A stretch of DNA of 64,000 bases from UKL13-3 sp943369665 (GTDB taxonomy: Bacteria > Bacteroidota > Bacteroidia > UKL13-3): positions 124,001 through 188,000 of the forward strand of contig CALRNX020000005.1 in NCBI GenBank assembly GCA_943369665.1, read 5' to 3'. A model generated the notes under the pieces. The model saw only the letters and a program-made list of their open reading frames with translations, was not told the DNA's origin and did not search any database. Of the stretch, positions 24,476-34,465 are shown piece after piece (positions within the stretch are counted from its first letter, which is position 1; each line of letters opens with the position of its first letter). Made by a program: the position numbers and the translations under genes.

Positions 24476-25474
24476 ATGAAAATCGGAATCAATGGCTTCG
24501 GCCGCATCGGGCGCTTAGTTTTCAGAGCTGCCATCAACAATCCTAAAGTAGAGATCGTAGGAATTAATGACCTTATCGAGGTTGATTATATGGCCTATAT
24601 GCTTAAATACGATTCAACTCACGGTCGTTTTAATGGCGAAGTTTCGGTTGAAGGCGGACACCTGGTAGTAAACGGTAAAAAGATCCGTGTAACAGCAGAA
24701 AGAAGCCCTGAGAATCTGAAATGGGACGAGATCGGTGCTGAGTATGTTGTTGAGTCAACCGGTTTATTCCTTGAAAAAGGAACTGCAGCTGCGCATATTA
24801 AAGCGGGTGCAAAACGTGTAATTATGAGTGCTCCTGCAAAAGACGATACCCCTACTTTTGTAATGGGTGTAAACCATACCAAATACACAGCCGATATGAC
24901 GGTGGTTTCAAACGCTTCTTGTACCACAAACTGTTTAGCGCCAATTGCTAAAGTATTAAACGATAACTTCGGTATCGTTGAAGGATTGATGACAACCGTT
25001 CACGCTGTTACGGCAACCCAAAAAACGGTAGACGGACCAAGTGCAAAAGACTGGAGAGGTGGCCGTGGTGCTTACCAAAATATTATTCCTTCATCTACAG
25101 GAGCTGCTAAAGCGGTAGGATTGGTTATTCCTGAATTAAAAGGAAAATTAACCGGTATGAGTTTCCGTGTTCCGACTCCGGACGTTTCGGTAGTGGATTT
25201 GACTTGTCGCCTCGAGAAAGGTGCAAGCTACGAAACCATTAAAGCTGCCATGAAAAAAGCATCTGAAACGGATATGAAAGGTATCTTAGGTTACACTGAA
25301 GATGAGGTTGTTTCAAACGACTTTTTGGGTGATGCACGCACTTCGATCTTTGATGCCAAAGCGGGCATTTCGTTGAACGATAACTTCGTAAAAGTAGTTT
25401 CATGGTACGATAACGAATGGGGTTATTCAAACAAAGTGGTAGACCTTATCTGCCATATGGACACCGTTAAGTAA
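24476..25474 (+). CDS. gapA: Glyceraldehyde-3-phosphate dehydrogenase, type I
   Basis: 332 residues. Starts KIGINGFGRIGRLVFRAA (NAD-binding); catalytic Cys149 in SNASCTTNCLAPIAKV; His in the later VHAVTATQKTVDGPS segment. Asp32 in GINDLI points to NAD rather than NADP. It converts glyceraldehyde-3-phosphate and phosphate to 1,3-bisphosphoglycerate in glycolysis, cytosolic tetramer. Standard length. Its own transcript: a strong terminator follows at 25524-25562 and tRNA-Glu is divergent upstream. TACATTCG at 24425-24432 is a possible -7 element (7 of 8). Confidence 0.97.
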   Translation: MKIGINGFGRIGRLVFRAAINNPKVEIVGINDLIEVDYMAYMLKYDSTHGRFNGEVSVEGGHLVVNGKKIRVTAERSPENLKWDEIGAEYVVESTGLFLEKGTAAAHIKAGAKRVIMSAPAKDDTPTFVMGVNHTKYTADMTVVSNASCTTNCLAPIAKVLNDNFGIVEGLMTTVHAVTATQKTVDGPSAKDWRGGRGAYQNIIPSSTGAAKAVGLVIPELKGKLTGMSFRVPTPDVSVVDLTCRLEKGASYETIKAAMKKASETDMKGILGYTEDEVVSNDFLGDARTSIFDAKAGISLNDNFVKVVSWYDNEWGYSNKVVDLICHMDTVK

Positions 25475-25523
25475 TTTCAGATGTGAGATGTTTGATTTAT
25501 AAAATGTCTCACATAATTTCTTG

Positions 25524-25562
25524 AAAAGCCCTGTCCCGCAATACTGCGGGACGGGGCTTTTT
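25524..25562 (+). terminator. Strong intrinsic terminator after gapA
   Basis: Arms 25524-25540 and 25545-25561 pair over 17 bases with one mismatch and a four-base loop, followed by a run of T. Confidence 0.9.
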
Positions 25563-25604
25563 CGTTTGGTTTCTTTTGTTATCTCTGAAGCTAATTTTTT
25601 AACT

Positions 25605-25916
25605 ATGAAAAAGCCGCTATTCATTTTCTCCTCACAAAGTTTGGTTGCAATCATTGCAGCCATCATGATCACGTTGTTTTTATTTTACATTGATGAGGGC
25701 TACTACAATTTTGATTTTTTGCGAAGCCCTTTAAACATGATGTGGTTTGGGGTATATGTTTTGTGGATCTGGGCTGTGCAGATGGTGTTGGCAAAATGGT
25801 GTTTCAATTCCTACAAACTATGGGAGAAAATGATGCTGAACACATTGTTTGGACTCCCGCTGGGAGCCATAAGCCTTATTTTACTTTTTGTGGGATTAAC
25901 CACTCTTCTTTCATAA
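25605..25916 (+). CDS. Small membrane protein of unknown function
   Basis: 103 residues from the ATG at 25605; the frame is open upstream through the gapA terminator, which rules out earlier starts. Three hydrophobic helices: SLVAIIAAIMITLFLFYI, MMWFGVYVLWIWAVQMVLA and TLFGLPLGAISLILLFVGL. No motif recognised. It is isolated between two terminator hairpins. Confidence 0.6.
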   Translation: MKKPLFIFSSQSLVAIIAAIMITLFLFYIDEGYYNFDFLRSPLNMMWFGVYVLWIWAVQMVLAKWCFNSYKLWEKMMLNTLFGLPLGAISLILLFVGLTTLLS

Positions 25917-25917
25917 A

Positions 25918-25954
25918 AAAGCCCCATCCCTATATTATTGAGGGATGGGACTTT
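25918..25954. terminator. Bidirectional hairpin terminator
   Basis: AAAGCCCCATCCCT (25918-25931) pairs with AGGGATGGGACTTT (25941-25954) with one mismatch, between convergent genes. T-rich sequence follows on the plus side and A-rich precedes. Confidence 0.8.
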
Positions 25955-25958
25955 CCTT

Positions 25959-26768
25959 TTATCTTTTTGACGTTAAGGGATTCCTCACCCCGCTCATTTT
26001 AACCAGATCGGCTTTAAGTGAACCCACCCAGATATCTGATTGAGCCCGCAATGGAATATGGTTATCATCATCGGTAACCCACATGGTAATGGCCTCAGAA
26101 TCTTTAAACACACGGCCTTCCACCACTTGCGGGCGAATCTTTAAGGTAGCGAAGGTTCCGGCTTCGGTTTCAATCACTTCACGTCCCAAAAACTTAAAGC
26201 GGAATTCGTAGTTTTTGTTATCCAAAAAGAAGTTGATCGGAAACACATCTCCCACTTTCGCTTTGCCCATATCGGTAGTACGGGCATAATAAATGGCCGA
26301 AATAATATCCTGTGTGTTTTCGGGAATATCAATTGTTCCTTTTTTGCTGTTTGCTTTCCTGCGCTTATGGTCAAAAATAATAAAGTCGGAATCTTTGTAG
26401 TTTCCTTCTTTTACCTTTTTAGCGGCTTGCCATGGCACTAGGGCATCAACATCCATATACGACTCAAACTCATCTTTCACCCCAAACATCAAGTCTACCA
26501 TCCCGGTAGATCTTCCCTGCACTTTTAAATGATAGGTTGTTTTATCGCCAATCATGGTGGGTTTATCGCCAACAACAAACTCGCAGCTTCCACCGTTCAA
26601 TAAACCATAATGAACACGGTAGGTAAGTTTTTCTCCATAGGTAAATGCTGTATTGGCATGGCTTTTTACTTCGTACAATACTTCATCCGGGGTTTTAGTC
26701 TGGTTTTGTGCAGTGAATGATATGGCAACAATACCGGCTAACAAAACATACTTTTTCATCTTCTTCAT
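25959..26768 (-). CDS. DUF3108 exported protein
   Basis: 269 residues with a signal peptide (KKYVLLAGIVAISFTAQNQ). The body matches DUF3108: AFTYGEKLTYRVHYGLLNGG near the start, YHLKVQGRSTG, FESYMDVDALVPW, IISAIYYART and a late ITMWVTDDDNHIPLRAQ. The family is periplasmic or outer-membrane associated with a lipocalin-like beta fold; function unknown. It lies 88 bases after the aldehyde dehydrogenase gene on the same strand. Confidence 0.8.
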   Translation of the reverse strand: MKKMKKYVLLAGIVAISFTAQNQTKTPDEVLYEVKSHANTAFTYGEKLTYRVHYGLLNGGSCEFVVGDKPTMIGDKTTYHLKVQGRSTGMVDLMFGVKDEFESYMDVDALVPWQAAKKVKEGNYKDSDFIIFDHKRRKANSKKGTIDIPENTQDIISAIYYARTTDMGKAKVGDVFPINFFLDNKNYEFRFKFLGREVIETEAGTFATLKIRPQVVEGRVFKDSEAITMWVTDDDNHIPLRAQSDIWVGSLKADLVKMSGVRNPLTSKR

Positions 26769-26856
26769 TATTGGTTCTGCCTTAAAATCAAATCTCGTTC
26801 CAAAGATAATATTCTCTCTTAATGGTTTGATTTATAGGCGCTCTAATTTATTCGAC

Positions 26857-28383
26857 TTAGATATTAAACTCAATTCCTTGCGCCAAAGGCAGTTCTTTAC
26901 CGTAGTTAATGGTATTGGTTTGCCTGCGCATATATGCTTTCCAACTATCGGAACCCGACTCACGGCCTCCTCCGGTTTCTTTTTCACCACCAAAAGCACC
27001 ACCAATTTCGGCACCTGATGTTCCAATATTCACATTGGCAATTCCGCAATCACTACCCCATGCCGACAGGAATTGTTCTGCTTCCTGAAGGTTGTCGGTA
27101 AAAATGGAAGAACTCAACCCTTGTTTTACGCCATTTTGCATCGCAATGGCTTCGTCAATGGTATTGTATTTCAGTAAGTATAAGATAGGAGCAAAGGTTT
27201 CTTCCTGTACAATATGGAATTCATTTTTAGCCTCGGCAATGGTTGGTTTTACATAACATCCCGATTCATACCCGGCTCCGGTTAACACTTCGGCTCCGCA
27301 TAAAATTGTTCCCCCCTCGGCTTTCAATTTTTCAATTGCGCCTTCATAACTTTTTACGGCATCCTTATCAATAAGCGGCCCAACAAGGTTGTTTTCCAAT
27401 GGGTTTCCAATGGTTAATTGCCCGTATGCTTTGACTAATTTTTCTTTTACTGTTTCGTAAATGCTTTCGTGGATGATCAACCTGCGTGTGGTTGTGCAAC
27501 GTTGTCCGGCCGTTCCTACTGCACCAAACACAACACCTCGCAATGCCAAGTCTAAATTGGCGTGCGGTGTTAAAATAATGGCATTGTTTCCGCCAAGCTC
27601 CAATAAGCTTTTGCCCAAACGTTGTCCAACGGTGGCGCCTACAATTTTACCCATACGGGTCGACCCGGTAGCCGAGATCAATGGAACGCGAACATCCTGC
27701 GTCATCCACTCTCCCACTTTATAATCGCCATTTACCAGGCAGAATAAACCTTCCGGTAAATTATTTTCTTTCACGATACGTGCCATTAAGTTTTGGCAGG
27801 CAACAGCGGATAACGGTGTTTTCTCAGACGGTTTCCACACACATACATCGCCACAAACTGCAGCTAACATTGAGTTCCAGCTCCACACAGCAACAGGGAA
27901 GTTGAAGGCAGAAATAATGCCCACAATTCCAATCGGATGCCATTGCTCATACATACGGTGATTCGGTCTTTCCGAGTGCATGGTAAAACCATGTAGCTGG
28001 CGAGACAACCCTACTGCAAAATCACAGATATCGATCATCTCCTGCACTTCACCCAATCCTTCCTGGTAACTTTTTCCCATTTCGTAGCTCACCAGTTTAC
28101 CCAGAGGCTCTTTGTATTCACGCAACAGGTTTCCATACTGGCGAACAATTTCACCACGTTTTGGAGCCGGCATTTTGCGCCATGTTAAATAGGCTGCTTG
28201 CGAAGCGGTAATTACCTGCTCATATTCGGCAGCGGTTGTATATTTTACTTTCCCGATCAATTTACCGTCTGCTGGTGAATATATTTCTTTTACCACTGCA
28301 TCTGATGAAGAAAAATGATTTGTTCCGGTTGATGTTCCGTGGTTGATGTCTTTAATGCCAAGTGTTTCTAAAAAATTCTGCAT
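26857..28383 (-). CDS. amaB: ALDH7-type aldehyde dehydrogenase (piperideine-6-carboxylate/aminoadipate semialdehyde)
   Basis: 508 residues. Catalytic Cys296 in TAGQRCTTTRR and Glu262 in LLELGGNNA; cofactor region ISAFNFPVAVWSWN and WKPSEKTPL. The GQRCTTTRR form and the C-terminal GGEKETGGGRESGSDSWK are those of ALDH7/antiquitin enzymes, which oxidise alpha-aminoadipate semialdehyde (in equilibrium with piperideine-6-carboxylate) in lysine breakdown, with NAD. No other lysine-catabolic gene is adjacent, so substrate is by family. Cytosolic. The upstream M1 peptidase gene ends 57 bases before. Confidence 0.85.
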   Translation of the reverse strand: MQNFLETLGIKDINHGTSTGTNHFSSSDAVVKEIYSPADGKLIGKVKYTTAAEYEQVITASQAAYLTWRKMPAPKRGEIVRQYGNLLREYKEPLGKLVSYEMGKSYQEGLGEVQEMIDICDFAVGLSRQLHGFTMHSERPNHRMYEQWHPIGIVGIISAFNFPVAVWSWNSMLAAVCGDVCVWKPSEKTPLSAVACQNLMARIVKENNLPEGLFCLVNGDYKVGEWMTQDVRVPLISATGSTRMGKIVGATVGQRLGKSLLELGGNNAIILTPHANLDLALRGVVFGAVGTAGQRCTTTRRLIIHESIYETVKEKLVKAYGQLTIGNPLENNLVGPLIDKDAVKSYEGAIEKLKAEGGTILCGAEVLTGAGYESGCYVKPTIAEAKNEFHIVQEETFAPILYLLKYNTIDEAIAMQNGVKQGLSSSIFTDNLQEAEQFLSAWGSDCGIANVNIGTSGAEIGGAFGGEKETGGGRESGSDSWKAYMRRQTNTINYGKELPLAQGIEFNI

Positions 28384-28440
28384 GCTCTTTTTAATTATAT
28401 AGGTGTTTTGTGGGGCAAATGTACTGCGTTTCCCTTGTCC

Positions 28441-31400
28441 TTAAAATGAAATTTTGCGCACCGCTTTTATCGGATTGAGTTTGTTCAGATTTAAAGAGAA
28501 GGTTATACGTTCGGTATAACGCTGAGCGCCTGTTGTGCTCCCGGGTGTATTGCCTTTGTAATAATCGGTAATAGCCGATGATGCCAATAATGGTAAGTTC
28601 ACCCTAAACACATCATTGAACAATACCAGGCTGATCCCTGAGGTATACAAAAATGTTGGCGTGTATTTGGAAACCTGTGCTCCTGTATTGCCATCATAAT
28701 AGCTTTCGTTGGCATTCACAAATGCAAGGTCAACATATAATACAAGCGGGATAATACCGGGAATGGTTGTTTCTAGGTTTACTCCTGTTGCCCACTTATC
28801 AGTTGTAACCATTGGGTACAATTCTTTAAACTGCAATCCTCCATACATTAACTGTTGCGCAAACAAGCTGTTGGATGTTACCGAGTTTTCGCCACGACCA
28901 AATTGCGATTGATCAAACGTGTAGTCATACAAACCTGTATTGTTTCCGGCCCTGAAGTCTTCGCGCCCCGTTGCGCTCTTGTAATTGTTCAAAAACACGC
29001 CACCAAAAAACCGGGCCGTAAATCCTTTTTTAGGTTTCGCATAATTGATAAGCTGGGTGGCATCTACCGTTAACTTATGGAATACACTTGCGGTATTCCC
29101 TATTTGGTAGTTGATCGTATAGTTATATGAATTGATAACACGTTTTTGCGTTGATGTAAAACCCAGGTCGGTGTAACTAAAATTATCTCCCGTAAACAGA
29201 TCGTTGCCTCTGCTTCTCTCATTCGCAAGTACGATCCGCCCATAGATATTATTGGCCGGAGACGTGCGCATGGCCTTCGGTGTCAACTCCAGGTTGATTC
29301 CTCCCTGGAATTTCGTGTATGTTGTCGGCACAAAATATTCACTTGCAAATTGTACCGCTTTCGCTTCAATGGTTACACGTTTGGCGAACCCATAAGTTAA
29401 AAAATGATGCTGAAGCTCTGCCGACCCCGCCAAATCTTTGGTGCCAAAGGCATACATCGGAGCCAAAATATATTCTGTTCCTTTTTTAACAGGCATCAAG
29501 CTATTGTAAAAAGCCATCCCCAACATGGACTTGTTGTACAAATTGGCTCCTATGATCGGAGTATAAAACACTTGGTTCTCATACGGGTTTTCTGCATCCC
29601 CAAACAGCCTGAATGAGATCGGGTCACATTTTTTAAACATGCCCTTCGTACGGATCGTATTATTGCTTCTGTCAATATCCGTGGTGTTCTCAAAGGCGTC
29701 AACTCTGATGGCATCATAATCTCCTTGCGGAAACAGGACCGGACTTTCCGATACGCTATCGATCCACATCGTTTTTACTGCCATATTGTTTTTAATTCCC
29801 GTGATGCTTACAGGTGCATTTATATCCGATTTGTTTTTAATTGTTAACGCATAGCCTTCGTTGTTCTTTTTCGCCTTTTTTATTTTCCAATCCTGTTTCT
29901 CTGTTGTTGCCATCAACCCTTCAAAAAACCAGTCCATTTCTTTGCCAGTATATTGTTTTGCGTGGTTGATAAAGTCATCGGGCAACGGATGCTTAAATTT
30001 CCATTTTTCATAATATGCCTGCATCATGGCGTCAAAGGTGCTGTCGCCCAAATAACGTTGCAAATAATGGAAGGCTGTTGATGCTTTTCCGTAGATGATG
30101 GCTCCGTAATTATAATCGGTATACACTACCGAAGGTAAAAAGCAAGCCTGGTCTTCATTTTTGCGAGCCCCCAATAAATAGCGGGTTTCAAGTCCCTTGT
30201 ACCCATCTCCTCCAAAGCTCATTAATGTTTGCAGGGTTAACGGTTTAAACGCTTTAAGATCTTCATTTTCTGCACTACGTGTTTCATAATAATTATTTAT
30301 GCTTTCATCCATCCAGGGATATTCGCGCTCATTGCTGCCCAAAATCCCGTAAAACCAATTATGCCCCACTTCGTGCACAATCACTTGTCGGCCCGACTCC
30401 GTGATATTGGTGATCATCGGGTATTCCATTCCTGCTCCCGAAACCAGTGGTGTTACGGCCACCGAAACGTCACTGTAAGGGTATTCACCCAACATGGCCG
30501 AATAAAACAAAATGGATGTATCTACATAATGAATGCTCGATTTTTTAGGCGCAACTTCATACATCCAGGTGGTTACTTTTCTCCCTGATTTTGGAAGTAT
30601 AACTTCACTGCGCTCAACGCTAAAACGTTTATCGGCAAACCAGGCAAAATCATGGATACTATCCTGGATAAAGGTTAGGGTTTTGGTTTCGGATGACGAA
30701 ACAGGAAAATCTTTTGCAAGCACATCTCCCGTAAATTTCGATTTGCTTTTTTCATACAGCCATTGTTTTTCGTCCTGGTTTTGCAAACGACCTGTTGCCG
30801 CCACTACATAATTTTTAGGAACGGTGATATGCACTTTAAACGACCCGAACTCGCTGTAAAACTCCCCTTGGTCCAGATACGGCATGGGGTTCCATCCGTT
30901 TACATCAAATACAGCCGGTTTCGGATACCATTGTGTGATACAATACAATTGCCCTTCGTGGCCCATGCGCGAAATAACAGAAGGCAGCTTTACTTTAAAT
31001 GTTGTTGCAAGCCTTACTTTTTCTCCCGGCAACAATGGTTTTTTAAGGGTTAGCTTGGCGATGTCTATGTTTTCGGTTAATTCCCATTTTATGGCTACCC
31101 AATCCGCTAAAAAATTAAGCGAGTCAATATATCCCCTGTTTTCTTCTGCCAGGTAATAAAAATCGGTTTTCCCGTTTTCCAACTTTTGTTTTCCAAAAGC
31201 TGTTTCATTGTTTTTGTAGGCATTGGGCCATAAATGCATGTAAATTTCGGTAAGTGTACTATCCGAATTATTGGTGTACAAAATGGTTTCGTTGCCACGC
31301 AATACATGGTTTACATCATCAAGCGAAACATGGATAACATATTCCACATGTTGTTGCCACTTTGATTGTTGGGTGGTTCGTTGTTGTGCACTTGCAGTAA

Positions 31401-31443
31401 ACGCAAATACAGAAAACAGGAGGGTATAAATATATTTTGTCAT
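28441..31443 (-). CDS. M1-family zinc metallopeptidase, exported
   Basis: 1000 residues with a signal peptide (TKYIYTLLFSVFAFTASAQ). The zinc site is HEVGH-x18-E (H357, H361, E380; catalytic E358) and the exopeptidase motif is GAGMEYP at 337-342, a variant of GAMEN. N-terminal M1 beta domain covers about 30-210; the catalytic domain about 250-530; the last 400 residues are beta-rich and unusual for M1, with strand-turn patterns like an outer-membrane barrel or extra beta domain ending KAVRKISF. Likely aminopeptidase in the periplasm or at the surface. It starts 31 bases after the usher-like gene, so may share that transcript. Confidence 0.85.
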   Translation of the reverse strand: MTKYIYTLLFSVFAFTASAQQRTTQQSKWQQHVEYVIHVSLDDVNHVLRGNETILYTNNSDSTLTEIYMHLWPNAYKNNETAFGKQKLENGKTDFYYLAEENRGYIDSLNFLADWVAIKWELTENIDIAKLTLKKPLLPGEKVRLATTFKVKLPSVISRMGHEGQLYCITQWYPKPAVFDVNGWNPMPYLDQGEFYSEFGSFKVHITVPKNYVVAATGRLQNQDEKQWLYEKSKSKFTGDVLAKDFPVSSSETKTLTFIQDSIHDFAWFADKRFSVERSEVILPKSGRKVTTWMYEVAPKKSSIHYVDTSILFYSAMLGEYPYSDVSVAVTPLVSGAGMEYPMITNITESGRQVIVHEVGHNWFYGILGSNEREYPWMDESINNYYETRSAENEDLKAFKPLTLQTLMSFGGDGYKGLETRYLLGARKNEDQACFLPSVVYTDYNYGAIIYGKASTAFHYLQRYLGDSTFDAMMQAYYEKWKFKHPLPDDFINHAKQYTGKEMDWFFEGLMATTEKQDWKIKKAKKNNEGYALTIKNKSDINAPVSITGIKNNMAVKTMWIDSVSESPVLFPQGDYDAIRVDAFENTTDIDRSNNTIRTKGMFKKCDPISFRLFGDAENPYENQVFYTPIIGANLYNKSMLGMAFYNSLMPVKKGTEYILAPMYAFGTKDLAGSAELQHHFLTYGFAKRVTIEAKAVQFASEYFVPTTYTKFQGGINLELTPKAMRTSPANNIYGRIVLANERSRGNDLFTGDNFSYTDLGFTSTQKRVINSYNYTINYQIGNTASVFHKLTVDATQLINYAKPKKGFTARFFGGVFLNNYKSATGREDFRAGNNTGLYDYTFDQSQFGRGENSVTSNSLFAQQLMYGGLQFKELYPMVTTDKWATGVNLETTIPGIIPLVLYVDLAFVNANESYYDGNTGAQVSKYTPTFLYTSGISLVLFNDVFRVNLPLLASSAITDYYKGNTPGSTTGAQRYTERITFSLNLNKLNPIKAVRKISF

Positions 31444-31474
31444 TGGGGCACAAGGTAATAAAGGTTTTTATTTT

Positions 31475-34465
31475 TTACCTTCTACGGGGAGGATTGTTTC
31501 TGCGCGGAGCCGGGTTTCTTGGTGCTGCGGGGCGTGCATTGGCCGGAGGAGCGGGTGCTGTCTGGGGTGTGGTTTCGGGTTGTGTAAATACTTTTTTCAC
31601 AACCTTCCTTCTCTTTTCAATAATCAAAAAGGAGATCACCATGCCATCCGTTTCTTTTCCAACTTCCACTTCATAATTGTTTCGTGCATACTTAAATTGT
31701 GTTCCCAAAATACCCTCATCGGCAGTAATAATGTATTCCCCATAAGGTAAGAACATTTCAAACTTGCCGCTAAAGTCTGTAAGGGTATGGTATGTTTTTT
31801 TTCCACTGGCCGAAATACGAATCCTTCCCAGGTCAAAAGGATCTCCGGATTCAGCATTGATCGACTCCCTGTCGATATTGATTTTTCCTTTTATTTTAAT
31901 CCCACGTACAAATGGAATCGGAAGAGTGGTGCCTTTTGTGATCATCACCGTGTCTTCAATATTTGCAAACCATCCACTTGTCTCATCCAAAGGAATAGCC
32001 GCAATGGGGTACAATCTTCCTTCAATATTGCGCAGGGTAGCCTCTCCTTCTGTATTGGTGATCAATTCTTCTTCTCCTAGTTTTACGATCACATTGTCCA
32101 CCAGTTTTTCATTTTTATCCCTGGCTCCGTTCCCGTTCACATCAAAGAAGGCAACAAACTGTACATCATAAAACTTGGTCTGTTTAAACGGAATGGGAAC
32201 CGAAAACTCCCTGCGGATACCGACTGTAATAAAGGTGTTTTGGTTTGTTATCCGCTCATCTTCATTTGCCGTTGATTGTTGTGTTGCGTAGGCATTACTC
32301 AAGGCAATGCTCGAAATAATATTATAATTAAACCCTACCCTGAAACGCCATCCGTCTGAGGTGAAATAATAAATATCGGGAAACAACGTAAGGCTATGTT
32401 GTTTAAACACGTTGTTGTAAAAATAATTGATCCCTGTTTGCACCATTATTTTTTTGTTGGCAAATAAATATTGGTGTTGAAGAGATGCCATAAATATTTG
32501 TTGGTTCTCATTGCCGATCATCGATGTTGAAGGAGGAACATAGCCGTACATACCTACCAAATATCTTGTATTCAGTGTCACGGTTTTATAAAACGCCAAA
32601 GTTGTCCATTGCAAAAATGATGTTTGCCGTGCGCCACGAATTTCCATTGGGTTATTCACTCCCCCTTCAATTGTCGTTGAGAAGCGCGCATTCGTTTTAG
32701 GGTTAAACTGGTTATAGTTTAACCCCAATCCCTGCATATTGTATGTGTATGTTGTTTGGTGAAAAATATTATAAAATACCAATGGTTGGATGCTGCGCGT
32801 TTTAAACGATCGGTTTAACATGAACTGGTTGGTGAACGAAGACATTTGTAGCGGGCCTGTTTGGTAAACCGTTGTCTTATTGTAGTTATTAACCAGCGTT
32901 GTTCCCCATCTTTCGTTAAACATATAGCGAGCTCTGTGGTTGTAAAAAAAACGTTCTACGTTTGCGCTTCCATAATCCTTTGTATTATATCCTGCACCAT
33001 GATTAACGCTAAGTTTACTCTTAAAAAAATTGCCATTGTAATTCCCCATCGCAAAATAGCCAAAGGTGTTTTTGCGGCCTTGCGCAATATTGTTGATCTC
33101 ATTCCAGGTATTCGATAAACTAAAATTAACAGAATGTGTCCGGAGAAAATTGAGCGAAATTCTGCCATTGGCTGCTGTGGTTTTGATCCCTGTGAGTATA
33201 TTGTCGGATTGTCCTACTTCAAAACGGGCCCTATTCTGCCTGAAATATTTAACATCGTACGCCAGTCCATAGGATTTTAATGCTTCCCTATTGTATCGGT
33301 CATCCCTGGTTACATAATAGCTTGTTAGCGTGTGGCGTTTTCCTAATCGATAACCAACTTTTGCCCCTTGTCCGAAGCCTTGAATTCCCATCAACCCACC
33401 ATTAATATACCCAACCTGAACGCTTCCTTTTGCTCCAAAATACCCGATATAATAATTATTGTTCTTCAGGAAATCGCTGTACTGATTATTTGTTGCGCTA
33501 CCCTGAAAATTATAAATGAGCTGTTGATCTTTGCTCAGTTGTGTCGTTCCTCTTATATTCAGGGTTGCAAAAGAAACCTCATCAAAAAGGTTAGCAATAT
33601 TGTAATCTACAATCACCGGCAAATGTGAGTAGGATTGGTTATCCGCTTTTCGGTCACTTGATAATTTCTTAAAAACAAACCGCTGGCCGGCCTGAAAAGC
33701 CCCGGGTTGGCCATAGTTTGGCTCCTCTGTATTTACCAATAAATTAAAGGTTCTTTCTTCGTCTTGGCCCGAAGGTTTATAGTTTTCGGTATCGACCCTT
33801 TTTGTGTTTCGCTCCCCCTGAGTATGAACATATAGAAACCGAAACGTTGTGTCCTCATAAGGAGCCAACGAAAGATTGATGGGTTGTGAAACAGGTTTTG
33901 AATTGTTGGTATCCCTTATTTCGGATGCAAGACTCAAATTATTGAGGGAAAGAACCATTTGTTGTGTTTCTGTGCCTGTGTTTACAACATTCACATCAAA
34001 CCTAGCCTCGGTTTCCCCGTTTTTAAAATATATTTTGGTGCCACTTTCCGAACTCATGCTCCAGCTTGTTCGTTTTTGGGTATACGCCCAAAACATTTCA
34101 TTTGCCAACGACTGGTCATTTAAATCCGCTAAGAAAACGGAGATCAAATAGCGGTTGTTTCCTGACAAATTTCCTCCGGGAATAAATCTTAGTGGTAAAA
34201 ACAACGAATCGCCTGCGGCAATTGTATATGACTCTTTAAGTCGTGACAATTGTTTCCACCCAAAGGGAAAATCACTTGTCATTCTAAACGTAATTGATTC
34301 GCTGCTTATATTCTCTATTCGAACAACGTTCGATAATAACTCTCCTGTAACAATCTGACTTTCTTTTGCCAAAAAATCGGCTTTCAATTTAGGGGTAGTT
34401 TGAGCATAAAGGCCGAATGCACTCATCATGAACAAAGCATATATGATGTATCTGCAGATTCTCAT
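31475..34465 (-). CDS. Usher-like outer-membrane beta-barrel protein
   Basis: 996 residues, signal peptide IYALFMMSAFGLYAQ. Residues about 25-250 are two Ig-like beta-sandwich segments (SNVVRIENISSESITFRM, ARFDVNVVNTGTETQQMVL). About 270-770 is a long run of alternating polar/aromatic strands typical of a barrel. About 780-860 is an SdrD_B-like module (FFDVNGNGARDKNEKLVDNV) and 865-955 another beta sandwich with TLTDFSGKFEMFLPYGEY; a Pro/Arg tail ends it. Soluble N-domain, large barrel and two C-terminal sandwiches is the usher layout of chaperone-usher systems, but no classical usher motif was recognised. Its ATG overlaps the stop of the upstream pilin-like gene by four bases. Assignment is inference. 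Confidence 0.55.
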   Translation of the reverse strand: MRICRYIIYALFMMSAFGLYAQTTPKLKADFLAKESQIVTGELLSNVVRIENISSESITFRMTSDFPFGWKQLSRLKESYTIAAGDSLFLPLRFIPGGNLSGNNRYLISVFLADLNDQSLANEMFWAYTQKRTSWSMSSESGTKIYFKNGETEARFDVNVVNTGTETQQMVLSLNNLSLASEIRDTNNSKPVSQPINLSLAPYEDTTFRFLYVHTQGERNTKRVDTENYKPSGQDEERTFNLLVNTEEPNYGQPGAFQAGQRFVFKKLSSDRKADNQSYSHLPVIVDYNIANLFDEVSFATLNIRGTTQLSKDQQLIYNFQGSATNNQYSDFLKNNNYYIGYFGAKGSVQVGYINGGLMGIQGFGQGAKVGYRLGKRHTLTSYYVTRDDRYNREALKSYGLAYDVKYFRQNRARFEVGQSDNILTGIKTTAANGRISLNFLRTHSVNFSLSNTWNEINNIAQGRKNTFGYFAMGNYNGNFFKSKLSVNHGAGYNTKDYGSANVERFFYNHRARYMFNERWGTTLVNNYNKTTVYQTGPLQMSSFTNQFMLNRSFKTRSIQPLVFYNIFHQTTYTYNMQGLGLNYNQFNPKTNARFSTTIEGGVNNPMEIRGARQTSFLQWTTLAFYKTVTLNTRYLVGMYGYVPPSTSMIGNENQQIFMASLQHQYLFANKKIMVQTGINYFYNNVFKQHSLTLFPDIYYFTSDGWRFRVGFNYNIISSIALSNAYATQQSTANEDERITNQNTFITVGIRREFSVPIPFKQTKFYDVQFVAFFDVNGNGARDKNEKLVDNVIVKLGEEELITNTEGEATLRNIEGRLYPIAAIPLDETSGWFANIEDTVMITKGTTLPIPFVRGIKIKGKINIDRESINAESGDPFDLGRIRISASGKKTYHTLTDFSGKFEMFLPYGEYIITADEGILGTQFKYARNNYEVEVGKETDGMVISFLIIEKRRKVVKKVFTQPETTPQTAPAPPANARPAAPRNPAPRRNNPPRRR

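Noticed and set aside
31437..31676. Plus-strand Gly/Ala-rich frame over the usher-like C-terminus
   Set aside because: Mirror of the Pro/Arg-rich tail of the minus-strand gene; no independent evidence of coding.
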